A stretch of DNA of 64,000 bases, taken from assembly GCA_041391965.1 (NCBI GenBank), contig JAWKMZ010000002.1, positions 434,001-498,000 on the forward strand. Direction: 5' to 3'. This document shows, piece after piece, positions 1 through 7,684 of the stretch. The notes under the pieces are model-generated. The model searched no databases. It had not been told where the DNA came from and saw only the letters and a program-made list of their open reading frames with translations. The position numbers and the translations under genes are program-made. Every line of letters begins with the position of its first letter. Position 1 is the stretch's first letter. This DNA is from JAWKMZ01 sp041391965. GTDB lineage: Bacteria > Bacteroidota > Bacteroidia > Flavobacteriales > Flavobacteriaceae.

Positions 1-954
1 TTAAAAGAGGCTATTAAAAATGAAGAACGTGCCTATTTGAAGACCGAAGTTGAAGCGATTAATCAGCGCTTAGATAAAGGAGAAATTACCAATGAACAAG
101 CCGAAAATCTTAAAAAAGAAGCCGCTAAAAAACGTGCTTTAAACATTGAAAACCGAATAGCAATTATTGACAATAAAATTGAATTGTTGAAGCGAAATGG
201 TGATGATTTTGAAGATCATATAAATGATAAATCTCAAGTTGTCATTAGATTAGGAACAAATGATGAGGTCGATAATTTGTTTTATATAGGCAAAAAAAAC
301 AAAATTAAAAAGTATGATAGACGAACCACCAATGCATTTGTTTGGGCATTTGGATTAAACAACGTAATTACAGATGGTCAATCTATAGGTGATTCTTATA
401 ATGTTTTAGGTTCAGGATTTGTAGAGTTAGGTTGGTCATGGAAAACACGAGTGTTTAAAGAATCAAATGCGATGAGAATTAAATACGGATTTTCATTTCA
501 ATGGAATAAGCTTAACCCAAAAGACAATCAGTATTTTGTTCAAAATGGGAATATAACCACTTTAGAAACATTTCCTTCCGAATTAAGAAAATCAGAATTT
601 AGAATGACCAATTTAGTATTTCCTGTGTATTTTGAATTTGGACCTTCTAAGAAAATTGAAAAAGAGACTTATTTTAGATATAGTACTTATAATAAATTCA
701 AAATAGGAATAGGTGGTTATGCAGGTTTTAATATTGGTACACAGCAAAAATTGAAGTATAAAGAAGATGGCGATCGCGTCAAACAAAAAATCAAAAAAGA
801 TTATAACACATCCGATTTTGTTTACGGTTTAGGTGCTTACATTGGCTTTGGAAGCACAAGTTTGTATGCAAAATATGATGTATCACCAATTTTCAAAGGC
901 CAATTGGTTGACCAAAACAACATCTCTTTAGGACTTAGATTTGATTTTGATTAA
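1..954 (+). CDS. Outer-membrane beta-barrel-like protein, 5' end missing
   Basis: The frame is open from the first base of the window, so the true start lies upstream; the TTG at 37 is only an internal codon. The 317 visible residues begin with about 70 strongly charged, Lys/Glu-rich residues that look like a coiled coil. The rest is rich in alternating aromatic and glycine residues (VWAFGLNN, GSGFVELGWSW, GIGGYAGFNIG) and ends LGLRFDFD, as expected for the last strand of an outer-membrane barrel. Flavobacterial porin-like proteins with a leading coiled coil fit, but I recognise no precise family. It is followed by a hairpin terminator shared with the convergent gene. Confidence 0.7.
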   Translation, partial: LKEAIKNEERAYLKTEVEAINQRLDKGEITNEQAENLKKEAAKKRALNIENRIAIIDNKIELLKRNGDDFEDHINDKSQVVIRLGTNDEVDNLFYIGKKNKIKKYDRRTTNAFVWAFGLNNVITDGQSIGDSYNVLGSGFVELGWSWKTRVFKESNAMRIKYGFSFQWNKLNPKDNQYFVQNGNITTLETFPSELRKSEFRMTNLVFPVYFEFGPSKKIEKETYFRYSTYNKFKIGIGGYAGFNIGTQQKLKYKEDGDRVKQKIKKDYNTSDFVYGLGAYIGFGSTSLYAKYDVSPIFKGQLVDQNNISLGLRFDFD

Positions 955-972
955 AAATTTGAGTGTGTCTTT

Positions 973-1006
973 AAAAAAGTATTTTCTATATAGAGAATGC
1001 TTTTTT
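973..1006. terminator. Bidirectional terminator
   Basis: A-rich and T-rich arms (973-987 and 992-1006) form a 15-bp stem with two G-U type pairs and an ATAT loop, ending in six T. It lies between two convergent genes and can serve both strands. Confidence 0.7.
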
Positions 1007-1530
1007 TAGTTTTCTTTTTTTGCAATTTTAGTAAACAATGCTTTGCAAATTGTTTTTGACGAAATATCTGTAAATACTTGATAAATCTTAGGTAAAACCT
1101 CATCTTTTAAAGTTTCTAATTGATATGTTTTAGAATAATCTATATCAAAGTTTAAGTATAATTTTAAAGGATGATTTTCAGAAACAGTTTCTAATTTTTT
1201 GCTTAAAAGATGCTTTGCAAATTGATTGAATATATTTTCTTTAGTTACTTTATTGTTATACTTTAAATTAACTTTTAGAATAAAATAGTAACTATGGTAA
1301 AGGTGATCATAAGATTTTAAACATTTAGTTATACTTTTTTCAATATTATCATTCTTTGAAACATCATCATACATCATAATATAAAATTGGTCAACGCCAT
1401 ATTTTGAATAATCAATTTGAGTGTAATCTATTTTTTGACCTTCAAACATAAAAGAATTAATAGTTTTTTTTTGAGAGAAACCTAAAACGTTAATCGATAA
1501 AAAAGTAAGTAATAAGAATTTGTTCATCAT
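1006..1530 (-). CDS. Hypothetical secreted protein
   Basis: The start is placed at the ATG-ATG pair at 1525-1530 because it gives a clear signal peptide (MMNKFLLLTFLSINVLGFSQ) with a cleavage site after FSQ. The longer frame, reaching 1689, would overlap the start of dnaG and has no signal peptide. The mature part is about 155 residues of polar, Lys- and Tyr-rich sequence without a motif I recognise. It could be a periplasmic or outer-membrane-associated protein. It is divergent from dnaG and shares a terminator with the upstream barrel gene. Confidence 0.6.
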   Translation of the reverse strand: MMNKFLLLTFLSINVLGFSQKKTINSFMFEGQKIDYTQIDYSKYGVDQFYIMMYDDVSKNDNIEKSITKCLKSYDHLYHSYYFILKVNLKYNNKVTKENIFNQFAKHLLSKKLETVSENHPLKLYLNFDIDYSKTYQLETLKDEVLPKIYQVFTDISSKTICKALFTKIAKKEN

Positions 1531-1673
1531 AATCTGGTTGTTTGTTGCATCTATAATAAAGAATACAAGCCAAAATATACATTTTTTTAAAAAACTCAAC
1601 CAAGATATTGAGTTTAATTTTTTTACACTAAGTTTTATAGTATTTTTATAGCCTACTAATAATTCAATTTTTT

Positions 1674-3644
1674 TTGATTTCAAAATCATCCATAGAACAA
1701 GTTTTTGAAACTGCTCGTGTAGAGGAGGTTATTGGCGATTTTGTACAACTCAAAAAAGCAGGTAGCAATTACAAAGGCTTAAGTCCGTTTAGTGATGAGC
1801 GTTCACCGAGTTTTATGGTCTCTCCAGTAAAACAAATTTGGAAAGATTTTAGTAGCGGAAAAGGAGGGAATGCAGTCACTTTTTTAATGGAACACGAGCA
1901 TTTTACTTATCCAGAAGCTATCAAATATTTGGCTAAAAAGTACCATATTGAAATAGAAGAAACCGAGCAAACCAACGAGCAAAAAGAAGAAGCTAATGAA
2001 CGCGAAAGCTTGTATTTGGTCAATGAATTTGCAAATACCTATTTCCAAAAAATTATCCATAAAACAGACCAAGGCAAAGCCATTGGTTTAAGTTACTTTA
2101 AAGAACGAGGTTTTAAAGATGAGACTATCAAAACCTTCAATTTGGGTTATGCTTTAGATGAGTGGCAAGCCTTTACAGATGAAGCCATAAAACAAGGCTT
2201 TAACATCAATTTTCTTGAAAAAACAGGGTTGACCATTGTTAAAGACGAAAAGCGTTTTGACCGTTTTAAAGGTCGTGTTATGTTCCCAATTCACAGTATG
2301 AGTGGACGTATTTTGGGTTTTGGAGGACGTATTTTGGTAACCGATAAAAAAGCAGCAAAATATCTGAATTCACCAGAAAGCGAAGTTTATCATAAAAGCA
2401 AAATTTTGTATGGGTTATATCATGCAAAACAAAGTATTGCAAAAGAAGATAACTGTTATTTGGTTGAAGGTTATACAGATGTTATCCAATTTCATCAAAC
2501 CGGAATCAAAAACGTAGTCGCTTCTTCCGGAACGGCATTAACACCAGAGCAAATCCGATTAATCAACCGTCTTACTAAAAATATCACAGTGCTTTTTGAT
2601 GGTGATGCTGCAGGAATGCGAGCCTCCATTAGAGGGATTGATTTGATTTTGGAACAAGGTATGAATGTTAAAGTATGCAGTTTCCCAAATGGTGAAGATC
2701 CTGATAGTTTTGCCAAACAAAATACGCTTGAAGAATTAGCCCTTTATCTGGAAGAAAATGCTAAAGATTTTATCCAATTTAAAGCATCAATTTTAGTAGA
2801 AGAAGCTAATAACGATCCAATAAAAAAGGCCGAAACTATTAGAGAAATTGTTCATAGTATTTCTAAAATTCCAGACGCCATCAAACGCGAAATTTACATT
2901 CAAGAATGTTCACGCATAATGGATATTAGTGAAGATGTGTTGTTTAGCACCTTGGCACAAATCAATAAAAAAGAATTTCAAGAAGCCAATAAAAACTACA
3001 AAGCTGAACAACAAACACTTCATGTAGTTAAAGCCGAAAAGCCAACAAAAAAAATCAACCATCAATATGAATTAGAGCGAAAAATCATTGAAATTTTATT
3101 GCTTTATGGCAATGAAACAGAAAAATTTGAAGATTTGGTGCTCAAAGAAGACGAGGTAACTGGTGATTTAAAGTTGGAGCCTGTTGTACATGAAGCAAAA
3201 GTGTTTGAAAAAATATATTTGGATTTGCAAGAAGATGAAATGCAGTTTTCTGACGAAAAATTTAAAATACTCTATTATACCATTATTGACACCTTGCACC
3301 AAGCTGAAGCATTTCAACTCAGAGATTTTATCAATAAGTTAGACCAAAGTATGGCAAATGAAGTCACTACTATTTTAATGAATGACGAGCGTTACAGATT
3401 GCATGATTGGGAACGCAATCATATCATTCCAAAAGAAAAAAAGGCAACCATATCTCAATTAGTTACACAAACTATTTTGAGTTTGCGTTGTTTTTTAATA
3501 GATCAAAAAGTAGTAGAATACCAAGTTGAAACAACAAAACCAGAAGTAAATACGCTACCTATTATGGAAGATATAAGAGATTATTTAAGGCTTAAAACCT
3601 TGCTTTCAAAAAAGTTAGGGAAAGTTGTTGGAAGTAAAATCTAA
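1674..3644 (+). CDS. dnaG: DNA primase DnaG
   Basis: This is the replicative primase, which makes RNA primers at the fork with DnaB helicase. The start is a TTG at 1674 (ISKSSIEQVFETARVEEVIG), which matches the usual N-terminus of the family. The N-terminal domain resembles the CHC2 zinc finger, but all four metal ligands are replaced (S37, S40, D58, S61). The RNA polymerase core follows, with a TOPRIM domain: VEGYTDV at about 264-270 and DGDAAG from D309. The C-terminal third (about 430-656) would be the helicase-binding part. 656 residues is normal for the family. The gene overlaps the convergent response regulator by 4 bases. Confidence 0.96.
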   Translation: MISKSSIEQVFETARVEEVIGDFVQLKKAGSNYKGLSPFSDERSPSFMVSPVKQIWKDFSSGKGGNAVTFLMEHEHFTYPEAIKYLAKKYHIEIEETEQTNEQKEEANERESLYLVNEFANTYFQKIIHKTDQGKAIGLSYFKERGFKDETIKTFNLGYALDEWQAFTDEAIKQGFNINFLEKTGLTIVKDEKRFDRFKGRVMFPIHSMSGRILGFGGRILVTDKKAAKYLNSPESEVYHKSKILYGLYHAKQSIAKEDNCYLVEGYTDVIQFHQTGIKNVVASSGTALTPEQIRLINRLTKNITVLFDGDAAGMRASIRGIDLILEQGMNVKVCSFPNGEDPDSFAKQNTLEELALYLEENAKDFIQFKASILVEEANNDPIKKAETIREIVHSISKIPDAIKREIYIQECSRIMDISEDVLFSTLAQINKKEFQEANKNYKAEQQTLHVVKAEKPTKKINHQYELERKIIEILLLYGNETEKFEDLVLKEDEVTGDLKLEPVVHEAKVFEKIYLDLQEDEMQFSDEKFKILYYTIIDTLHQAEAFQLRDFINKLDQSMANEVTTILMNDERYRLHDWERNHIIPKEKKATISQLVTQTILSLRCFLIDQKVVEYQVETTKPEVNTLPIMEDIRDYLRLKTLLSKKLGKVVGSKI

Positions 3645-4270
3645 TGACCTTCCATATGTTTTGCTTGATGAATTAAATCTACCAAATTAGTCACATTCAA
3701 TTTTTTAAACAAACGCGCTTTGTAGGTGCTGACAGTTTTTTCGTTAATATCCAATTCTTGAGCAATTTCTTTGTTTTTCTTACCAGAAGATAGCAGTTTT
3801 AAAACTTCAACTTCTCTGGTAGATAAGCGTTTAAAAAGCTTGCTTTTAGAATTTTTGGTGTCATCAAATGTTAAATGCTTAGCCATAGCGTGGCTCAAAT
3901 AAATGCCGCCATTATGAACTTTTATGATGGCTTCTCGTATGGTGTCCGTATCTACAGATTTTGAAAGATATGCTGAGGCACCAGCTTTTATAGTGGTTAT
4001 AGCATAAATTTCTTCAGGATGATAGCTAAACATAATGACTTTTAAAGCATGATGCTCTTTTTTGATGGCTCTTAATGCAGTAATACCATTAAGTTCGGGC
4101 AAATCAATTTCTGAGATGATGACATCTACAGGAAAACGCCTAACAAATTCAAAAATTTCGATTCCTGAGCCAACATCGCCAACAACTTTAATTTCTGAAT
4201 CTGCTTCAAATAACAATTTTAAACCAGCTCTAACAATAGGATGATGATCTACAACCAATACCTTAATCAT
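3641..4270 (-). CDS. NarL/LuxR-family response regulator with Glu at the phospho-acceptor site
   Basis: A receiver domain (about 1-120) is followed by a LuxR-type helix-turn-helix (about 145-205; LSTREVEVLKLLSSGKKNKE). In a normal receiver the sequence around the phosphorylated Asp reads D-x-x-x-x-D-I-x-x-P-x-x-x-G. Here it reads DVIISEIDLPELNG, so Glu54 stands where the Asp should be, while P58 and G62 are kept. The acidic pair at the start is D8-H9. The conserved Ser and Lys (FSY, LSKS) are present. Glu often mimics phospho-Asp, so the protein may be permanently active or controlled some other way. No histidine kinase is adjacent. Confidence 0.9.
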   Translation of the reverse strand: MIKVLVVDHHPIVRAGLKLLFEADSEIKVVGDVGSGIEIFEFVRRFPVDVIISEIDLPELNGITALRAIKKEHHALKVIMFSYHPEEIYAITTIKAGASAYLSKSVDTDTIREAIIKVHNGGIYLSHAMAKHLTFDDTKNSKSKLFKRLSTREVEVLKLLSSGKKNKEIAQELDINEKTVSTYKARLFKKLNVTNLVDLIHQAKHMEGH

Positions 4271-4348
4271 AATTATAATGTATTAATTTTACTGAATTGA
4301 ATGACAGAACCTAAAAAAGTTAAATTCAAAAATGTGGAGATTTGCATG

Positions 4349-4356
4349 CAAAAGTA
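4349..4356 (-). promoter_or_regulatory. Putative -7 promoter element of the response regulator
   Basis: On the minus strand this reads TACTTTTG, matching the Bacteroidota -7 consensus TAnnTTTG, about 80 bases in front of the response regulator start. I could not identify a matching -33 element. Confidence 0.4.
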
Positions 4357-4403
4357 AGAAAAAAACTAATAGCTTTAACAGTTTGTAAAGAAAATGACAA
4401 GTT

Positions 4404-5192
4404 TTATTTTAAATTATTAGGGATTTCGCAAATTGGAATTGCTGTCATTTTATGTCGGTTTGAGGTATTGAATTTTGTAAATATTTGAAAGACTTCACGT
4501 TGTCTTCCGCTAAAATCATCAGCCGTTTTGCCAATTTCTTTCATTTGCATAGCCCATTCCAATTCAGGATACGAAGCGCCAATTTGGTCTTCGTCACTAC
4601 GAGCATCACCAAAAAGCCCATCACTTGGAGCTGCTTGCATGATGGAGGTTGGAACTTGCAAAAATTTTCCAATGCTGTAAACCTCAGATTTCATCAAATC
4701 AGCAATTGGACTTAAATCAACACCACCATCACCATATTTTGTGTAAAAACCTACACCAAAATCTTCTACTTTATTGCCAGTGCCAGCAACCAACAAGCCA
4801 TATAAGCCAGCGTGGTAGTACAAAGTTGTCATTCGCAAACGCGCTCTGGTATTTGCCAAAGCCATATCAACCGTTGCTTGTTTACCATCTAAAGAAACTT
4901 CGGTTTTAAATTCTTCAAAAACAGGTGTCAAATCCACACGAGCTTCTTTTACATTAGAGAATTTGTTTTTTAAATAGGCTATATGCTCTTGGGCTCTGCT
5001 CACATGGCTTGCTGCTTGATGAATGGGCATTTCTATACACAACACTTCTAAACCTGTTTTGGCGCAAAGTGTTGAAGTAACTGCTGAATCGATGCCTCCA
5101 GAAATTCCTATGACAAACCCATTTACTTTTGCCTTAGTAGCATAATTTTTTAACCAATGGACAATATGTTCTACTACCTTTTCTGTGTGCAT
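4404..5192 (-). CDS. nadE: NH3-dependent NAD+ synthetase
   Basis: Makes NAD+ from nicotinic acid adenine dinucleotide, ATP and ammonia; the last step of NAD synthesis, cytosolic. The ATP-pyrophosphatase P-loop SGGIDS is at residues 31-36, and ARLRMTTLYY and GTGNKVEDFGVGFYTKYGDGG are typical of NadE. At 262 residues it lacks the N-terminal nitrilase domain of glutamine-dependent forms, so it should use free ammonia. It is divergent from gldB, an order I know from other flavobacteria. Confidence 0.95.
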   Translation of the reverse strand: MHTEKVVEHIVHWLKNYATKAKVNGFVIGISGGIDSAVTSTLCAKTGLEVLCIEMPIHQAASHVSRAQEHIAYLKNKFSNVKEARVDLTPVFEEFKTEVSLDGKQATVDMALANTRARLRMTTLYYHAGLYGLLVAGTGNKVEDFGVGFYTKYGDGGVDLSPIADLMKSEVYSIGKFLQVPTSIMQAAPSDGLFGDARSDEDQIGASYPELEWAMQMKEIGKTADDFSGRQREVFQIFTKFNTSNRHKMTAIPICEIPNNLK

Positions 5193-5219
5193 TTTTTAAG
5201 AATTTAAAACAAAGAATAG

Positions 5220-5227
5220 TACCTTTG
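5220..5227 (+). promoter_or_regulatory. Putative -7 promoter element of gldB-gldC
   Basis: TACCTTTG fits the Bacteroidota TAnnTTTG consensus and lies 70 bases before gldB. It sits only 5 bases from an oppositely oriented -7-like element assigned to nadE. Confidence 0.45.
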
Positions 5228-5232
5228 CACAA

Positions 5233-5240
5233 CAAAAATA
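5233..5240 (-). promoter_or_regulatory. Putative -7 promoter element of nadE
   Basis: Minus-strand TATTTTTG, fitting TAnnTTTG, 40 bases before the nadE start and interleaved with the gldB promoter element. Confidence 0.35.
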
Positions 5241-5297
5241 AAGTAAAGACGTAATTAATAAAAATTATAGACGTTTAAGTTTTTGTAAAAATTAGCT

Positions 5298-6257
5298 ATG
5301 AAAAATATAGGTTTCGCAATACTGCTATTACTTTTTTTAATTTCTTGTGGAAACGATGATCAATTGGAAAAAGACATTTCAAAAATAGAGGTCAATTTTA
5401 AAATTGAGCGTTTTGATTTGGCTTTTGCTCATGCAACACCCAAAGAGTTGCCCAAGTTAAAAGAAACCTTTCCGTTTTTGTTCTCTAAACGTGTTGAAGA
5501 TTCTGTTTGGATTGATAAAATGAAAGACACTTTGCAATTGCAATTGGCAGCAGAAGTTGAAAAAAAGTTTTCAAATTTTAAAACAATTGACAATGGTATT
5601 GAAAGCTTGTTTCAACATTTAAAATATTACGACAAAACCTTTAAAACACCCAGAATCATTACAGTTACTTCTAATGTAGATTACAGAAACAAGACCATTG
5701 TAACCGATTCTATTGTGTTGATCTCTTTAGATACCTATTTAGGAACTGACCATAAATTTTATGAGGAAATTCCGAGGTTTATGGCAAACAACATGAAGCC
5801 ATCACAAATTGTTCCAGATTTGGCAGCCAATTATGCCGATAAATATATTTATCCATCACAACGCAAAACACTTTTGGACGAAATGATTTATTTTGGAAAA
5901 GAACTCTATTTTAAAGATAAAATGATTCCTTTTGTGTCTGATGCTGAAAAAATTGGCTATACACAAGCACAACTTGATTGGGCTATTGCTAATGAAAGCT
6001 ATATTTGGCGCTATTTTGTTGAAAAAGAACTCTTGTTTAGTACTGACAATACCTTGCCAAGTCGCTTTACGGCTCAAGGGCCTTTTTCTAAATTTTATTT
6101 GCAATTAGACAACGAGTCTCCAGGTAGAATTGGTCAATATATAGGTTGGCAAATTGTAAGAGCTTATATGGAACACAATAAAGTATCTTTAATGGATATG
6201 CTCCAAAAAGATGCGACCGAAATTTTTAATAATTCAAAATTCAAACCACGAAAATAA
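5298..6257 (+). CDS. gldB: Gliding motility lipoprotein GldB
   Basis: GldB is a membrane lipoprotein needed for gliding in Flavobacterium johnsoniae. The protein starts with a lipoprotein signal peptide ending LISC, with Cys17 as the lipid-bearing residue. The 319-residue length, and the pairing with gldC whose start overlaps the gldB stop region by one base, support the call. The rest is a soluble, mostly helical domain without catalytic motifs that I can name. A TAnnTTTG element lies upstream. Confidence 0.92.
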   Translation: MKNIGFAILLLLFLISCGNDDQLEKDISKIEVNFKIERFDLAFAHATPKELPKLKETFPFLFSKRVEDSVWIDKMKDTLQLQLAAEVEKKFSNFKTIDNGIESLFQHLKYYDKTFKTPRIITVTSNVDYRNKTIVTDSIVLISLDTYLGTDHKFYEEIPRFMANNMKPSQIVPDLAANYADKYIYPSQRKTLLDEMIYFGKELYFKDKMIPFVSDAEKIGYTQAQLDWAIANESYIWRYFVEKELLFSTDNTLPSRFTAQGPFSKFYLQLDNESPGRIGQYIGWQIVRAYMEHNKVSLMDMLQKDATEIFNNSKFKPRK

Positions 6258-6592
6258 TGCCGAAAACAATAAAATCAACCATTGAACTACATGTCGAATT
6301 AGATGAAAACAGAGTGCCTGAAAAACTTAATTGGACCGCTCAAGATGGAGGCATCCATAAAGAAGAAGCTAAAGCCATGATGCTTTCTGTTTGGGATAGT
6401 AAAGCACAAGAAACTTTACGAATTGATTTGTGGACCAAAGATATGCCTGTTGATGAAATGAAGCAGTTTTTTCATCAAACCTTAGTTGGCATGAGCGATA
6501 GTTTTAATAGAGCAACTCAAGATGAAAAAATGACCGCAACGATGAAAGATTTTTGCGATTATTTTGCTGAAAAAATGGAGTTGAAAAAGTAA
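6257..6592 (+). CDS. gldC: Gliding motility protein GldC
   Basis: A 111-residue protein without signal peptide (MPKTIKSTIELHVELDENR, WTAQDGG) that matches GldC, the partner encoded directly after gldB in gliding Bacteroidota. It overlaps the gldB stop by one base, so the two are translationally coupled. The biochemical role of GldC is not settled; it improves but is not strictly needed for gliding in F. johnsoniae. Only one base separates it from the convergent rhodanese gene. Confidence 0.93.
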   Translation: MPKTIKSTIELHVELDENRVPEKLNWTAQDGGIHKEEAKAMMLSVWDSKAQETLRIDLWTKDMPVDEMKQFFHQTLVGMSDSFNRATQDEKMTATMKDFCDYFAEKMELKK

Positions 6593-6593
6593 A

Positions 6594-6899
6594 TTAAAGC
6601 TTATTTCGCAAACTTTTCCAACCACCACCATTGGTTGCTTCAATATTATTAAGATTTAAAAATTTAGCAGCTTTTGCTGAACGCACACCACTTTCACAAC
6701 ACACCACAAAGGATTTGTTCATTTGTTTTAGTTCTTTAACATGGTTGTGCAAATCGTTTAATGGGATGTGTTTTGAGTTTTCAATATGACCATTGTCCCA
6801 TTCGCGTTGTGTTCTTACATCTAAAATGATAGCACCACTTTTTAAAAAAGTGTGTACTTCATGTTTTTTTGCTCCAAAAATAAAATCTAATAAACCCAT
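6594..6899 (-). CDS. Rhodanese-like domain protein
   Basis: A single-domain rhodanese of 101 residues with the conserved entry ILDVRTQREWDNGHIENSKHIP and the active-site loop CESGVRS, containing the catalytic Cys. Such proteins carry persulfide sulfur in the cytosol. There is no signal peptide, and the substrate cannot be told from context. It is convergent with gldC and divergent from the TetR regulator of the paa locus. Confidence 0.9.
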   Translation of the reverse strand: MGLLDFIFGAKKHEVHTFLKSGAIILDVRTQREWDNGHIENSKHIPLNDLHNHVKELKQMNKSFVVCCESGVRSAKAAKFLNLNNIEATNGGGWKSLRNKL

Positions 6900-6955
6900 A
6901 GTTTTTCTTTTTACCTAAATTTACAAAATATTGAACAAACTTTAAACTTCAAACA

Positions 6956-7528
6956 TTGAATACAGAAAGCTCGCGTAAAGATGAAATCATTAAAACAGCT
7001 GCTGAGCTTTTTAAAGAAAAAGGGTTTAGTGCTGTGACTATGAGAGATTTGGCAACTGCCATGGGAATCAAAGCGGCAAGTTTATACAATCATATCAGTT
7101 CAAAACAAGACATACTGAACACTATTATTATTTCTTTAGCTGAAGCGTTTACGGATGGAATGAAACTAATTAAAAACTCTAAATCTAATAATATTGAAAA
7201 GTTACGCCAAATTGTGATTTTACACGTTGATATTACCTCTAAAAATCCATACGGAATGGCATCTTTAAATAACGATTGGATGCATTTGGAAGAACAATTG
7301 GAGTATTATTTGGAGTTGAGAAACGCCTATGAGTTTGATTTTATTGAGATTATAAAATCTGGAATACAATCCAATGAAATTACTAATTCCAACCCAGAAA
7401 TTATTATGTTTTCGCTGCTTTCTACACTGCGTTCTTTATACCTTTGGATACCAAAAAAGGAAGATATTAACAGCACACAACTTTCAGAACAATTGAGTCA
7501 GGTGCTAATTCATGGTATTAACAAATAA
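6956..7528 (+). CDS. TetR-family regulator, probable controller of the paa locus
   Basis: A helix-turn-helix of TetR type fills residues about 8-55 (AAELFKEKGFSAVTMRDLA, then SLYNHISSKQDIL). The C-terminal ligand domain (about 60-190) is variable, as usual. The start is a TTG at 6956; no ATG gives the intact helix-turn-helix. Its position at the head of the phenylacetyl-CoA genes, and a 20-base palindrome in the gap before paaE, suggest it represses them until phenylacetyl-CoA binds, as PaaR does in other bacteria. The ligand is inferred. Confidence 0.88.
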   Translation: MNTESSRKDEIIKTAAELFKEKGFSAVTMRDLATAMGIKAASLYNHISSKQDILNTIIISLAEAFTDGMKLIKNSKSNNIEKLRQIVILHVDITSKNPYGMASLNNDWMHLEEQLEYYLELRNAYEFDFIEIIKSGIQSNEITNSNPEIIMFSLLSTLRSLYLWIPKKEDINSTQLSEQLSQVLIHGINK

Positions 7529-7545
7529 TTTTGAAATTTATTTTG

Positions 7546-7553
7546 TAAATTTG
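7546..7553 (+). promoter_or_regulatory. Putative -7 promoter element of the paa operon
   Basis: TAAATTTG fits TAnnTTTG. The expected transcription start, about 7 bases downstream, falls on the first base of the palindrome at 7560, so repressor binding there would block initiation. No good -33 box was found at the usual spacing. Confidence 0.45.
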
Positions 7554-7559
7554 TCAAGC

Positions 7560-7579
7560 AAACTAACAAGTGTTAGTTT
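7560..7579. promoter_or_regulatory. 20-base palindrome, probable TetR-family operator
   Basis: Two perfect 9-base arms (AAACTAACA and TGTTAGTTT) around a central AG. Size, symmetry and position right after the -7 element and behind the TetR gene are what a TetR/PaaR operator should look like. Binding by the neighbour is inferred. Confidence 0.6.
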
Positions 7580-7595
7580 AAGAGGTTATATAATC

Positions 7596-7620
7596 CTACA
7601 AGGTTTTCAAAACCTTGTAG
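7596..7620. repeat. 25-base palindromic repeat, copy 1
   Basis: CTACAAGGTTTT, one C, then the exact reverse complement. It is repeated with one change at 14633-14657. It has no T-run after the stem, so it is not an ordinary terminator. It may be a dispersed palindromic repeat of the genome. Confidence 0.7.
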
Positions 7621-7653
7621 ATTTAAGTGTTACCTTGTGATTTAAGTATTAAT

Positions 7654-7681
7654 ATAAAAAGATACCTGCTTTTGCAGACAT
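7654..7681 (+). repeat. 28-base direct repeat in front of paaE
   Basis: Identical over 28 bases to 21386-21413, ending 3 bases before the paaE ATG. Its core CTGCTTTTGCAG forms a 4-bp stem with a TTTT loop. The other copy sits in front of the E1 gene at the end of the same locus. Confidence 0.75.
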
Positions 7682-7684
7682 AAA

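Noticed and set aside
1531..1689. Longer N-terminus for the secreted protein next to dnaG
   Set aside because: Overlaps the start of dnaG and hides the signal peptide.
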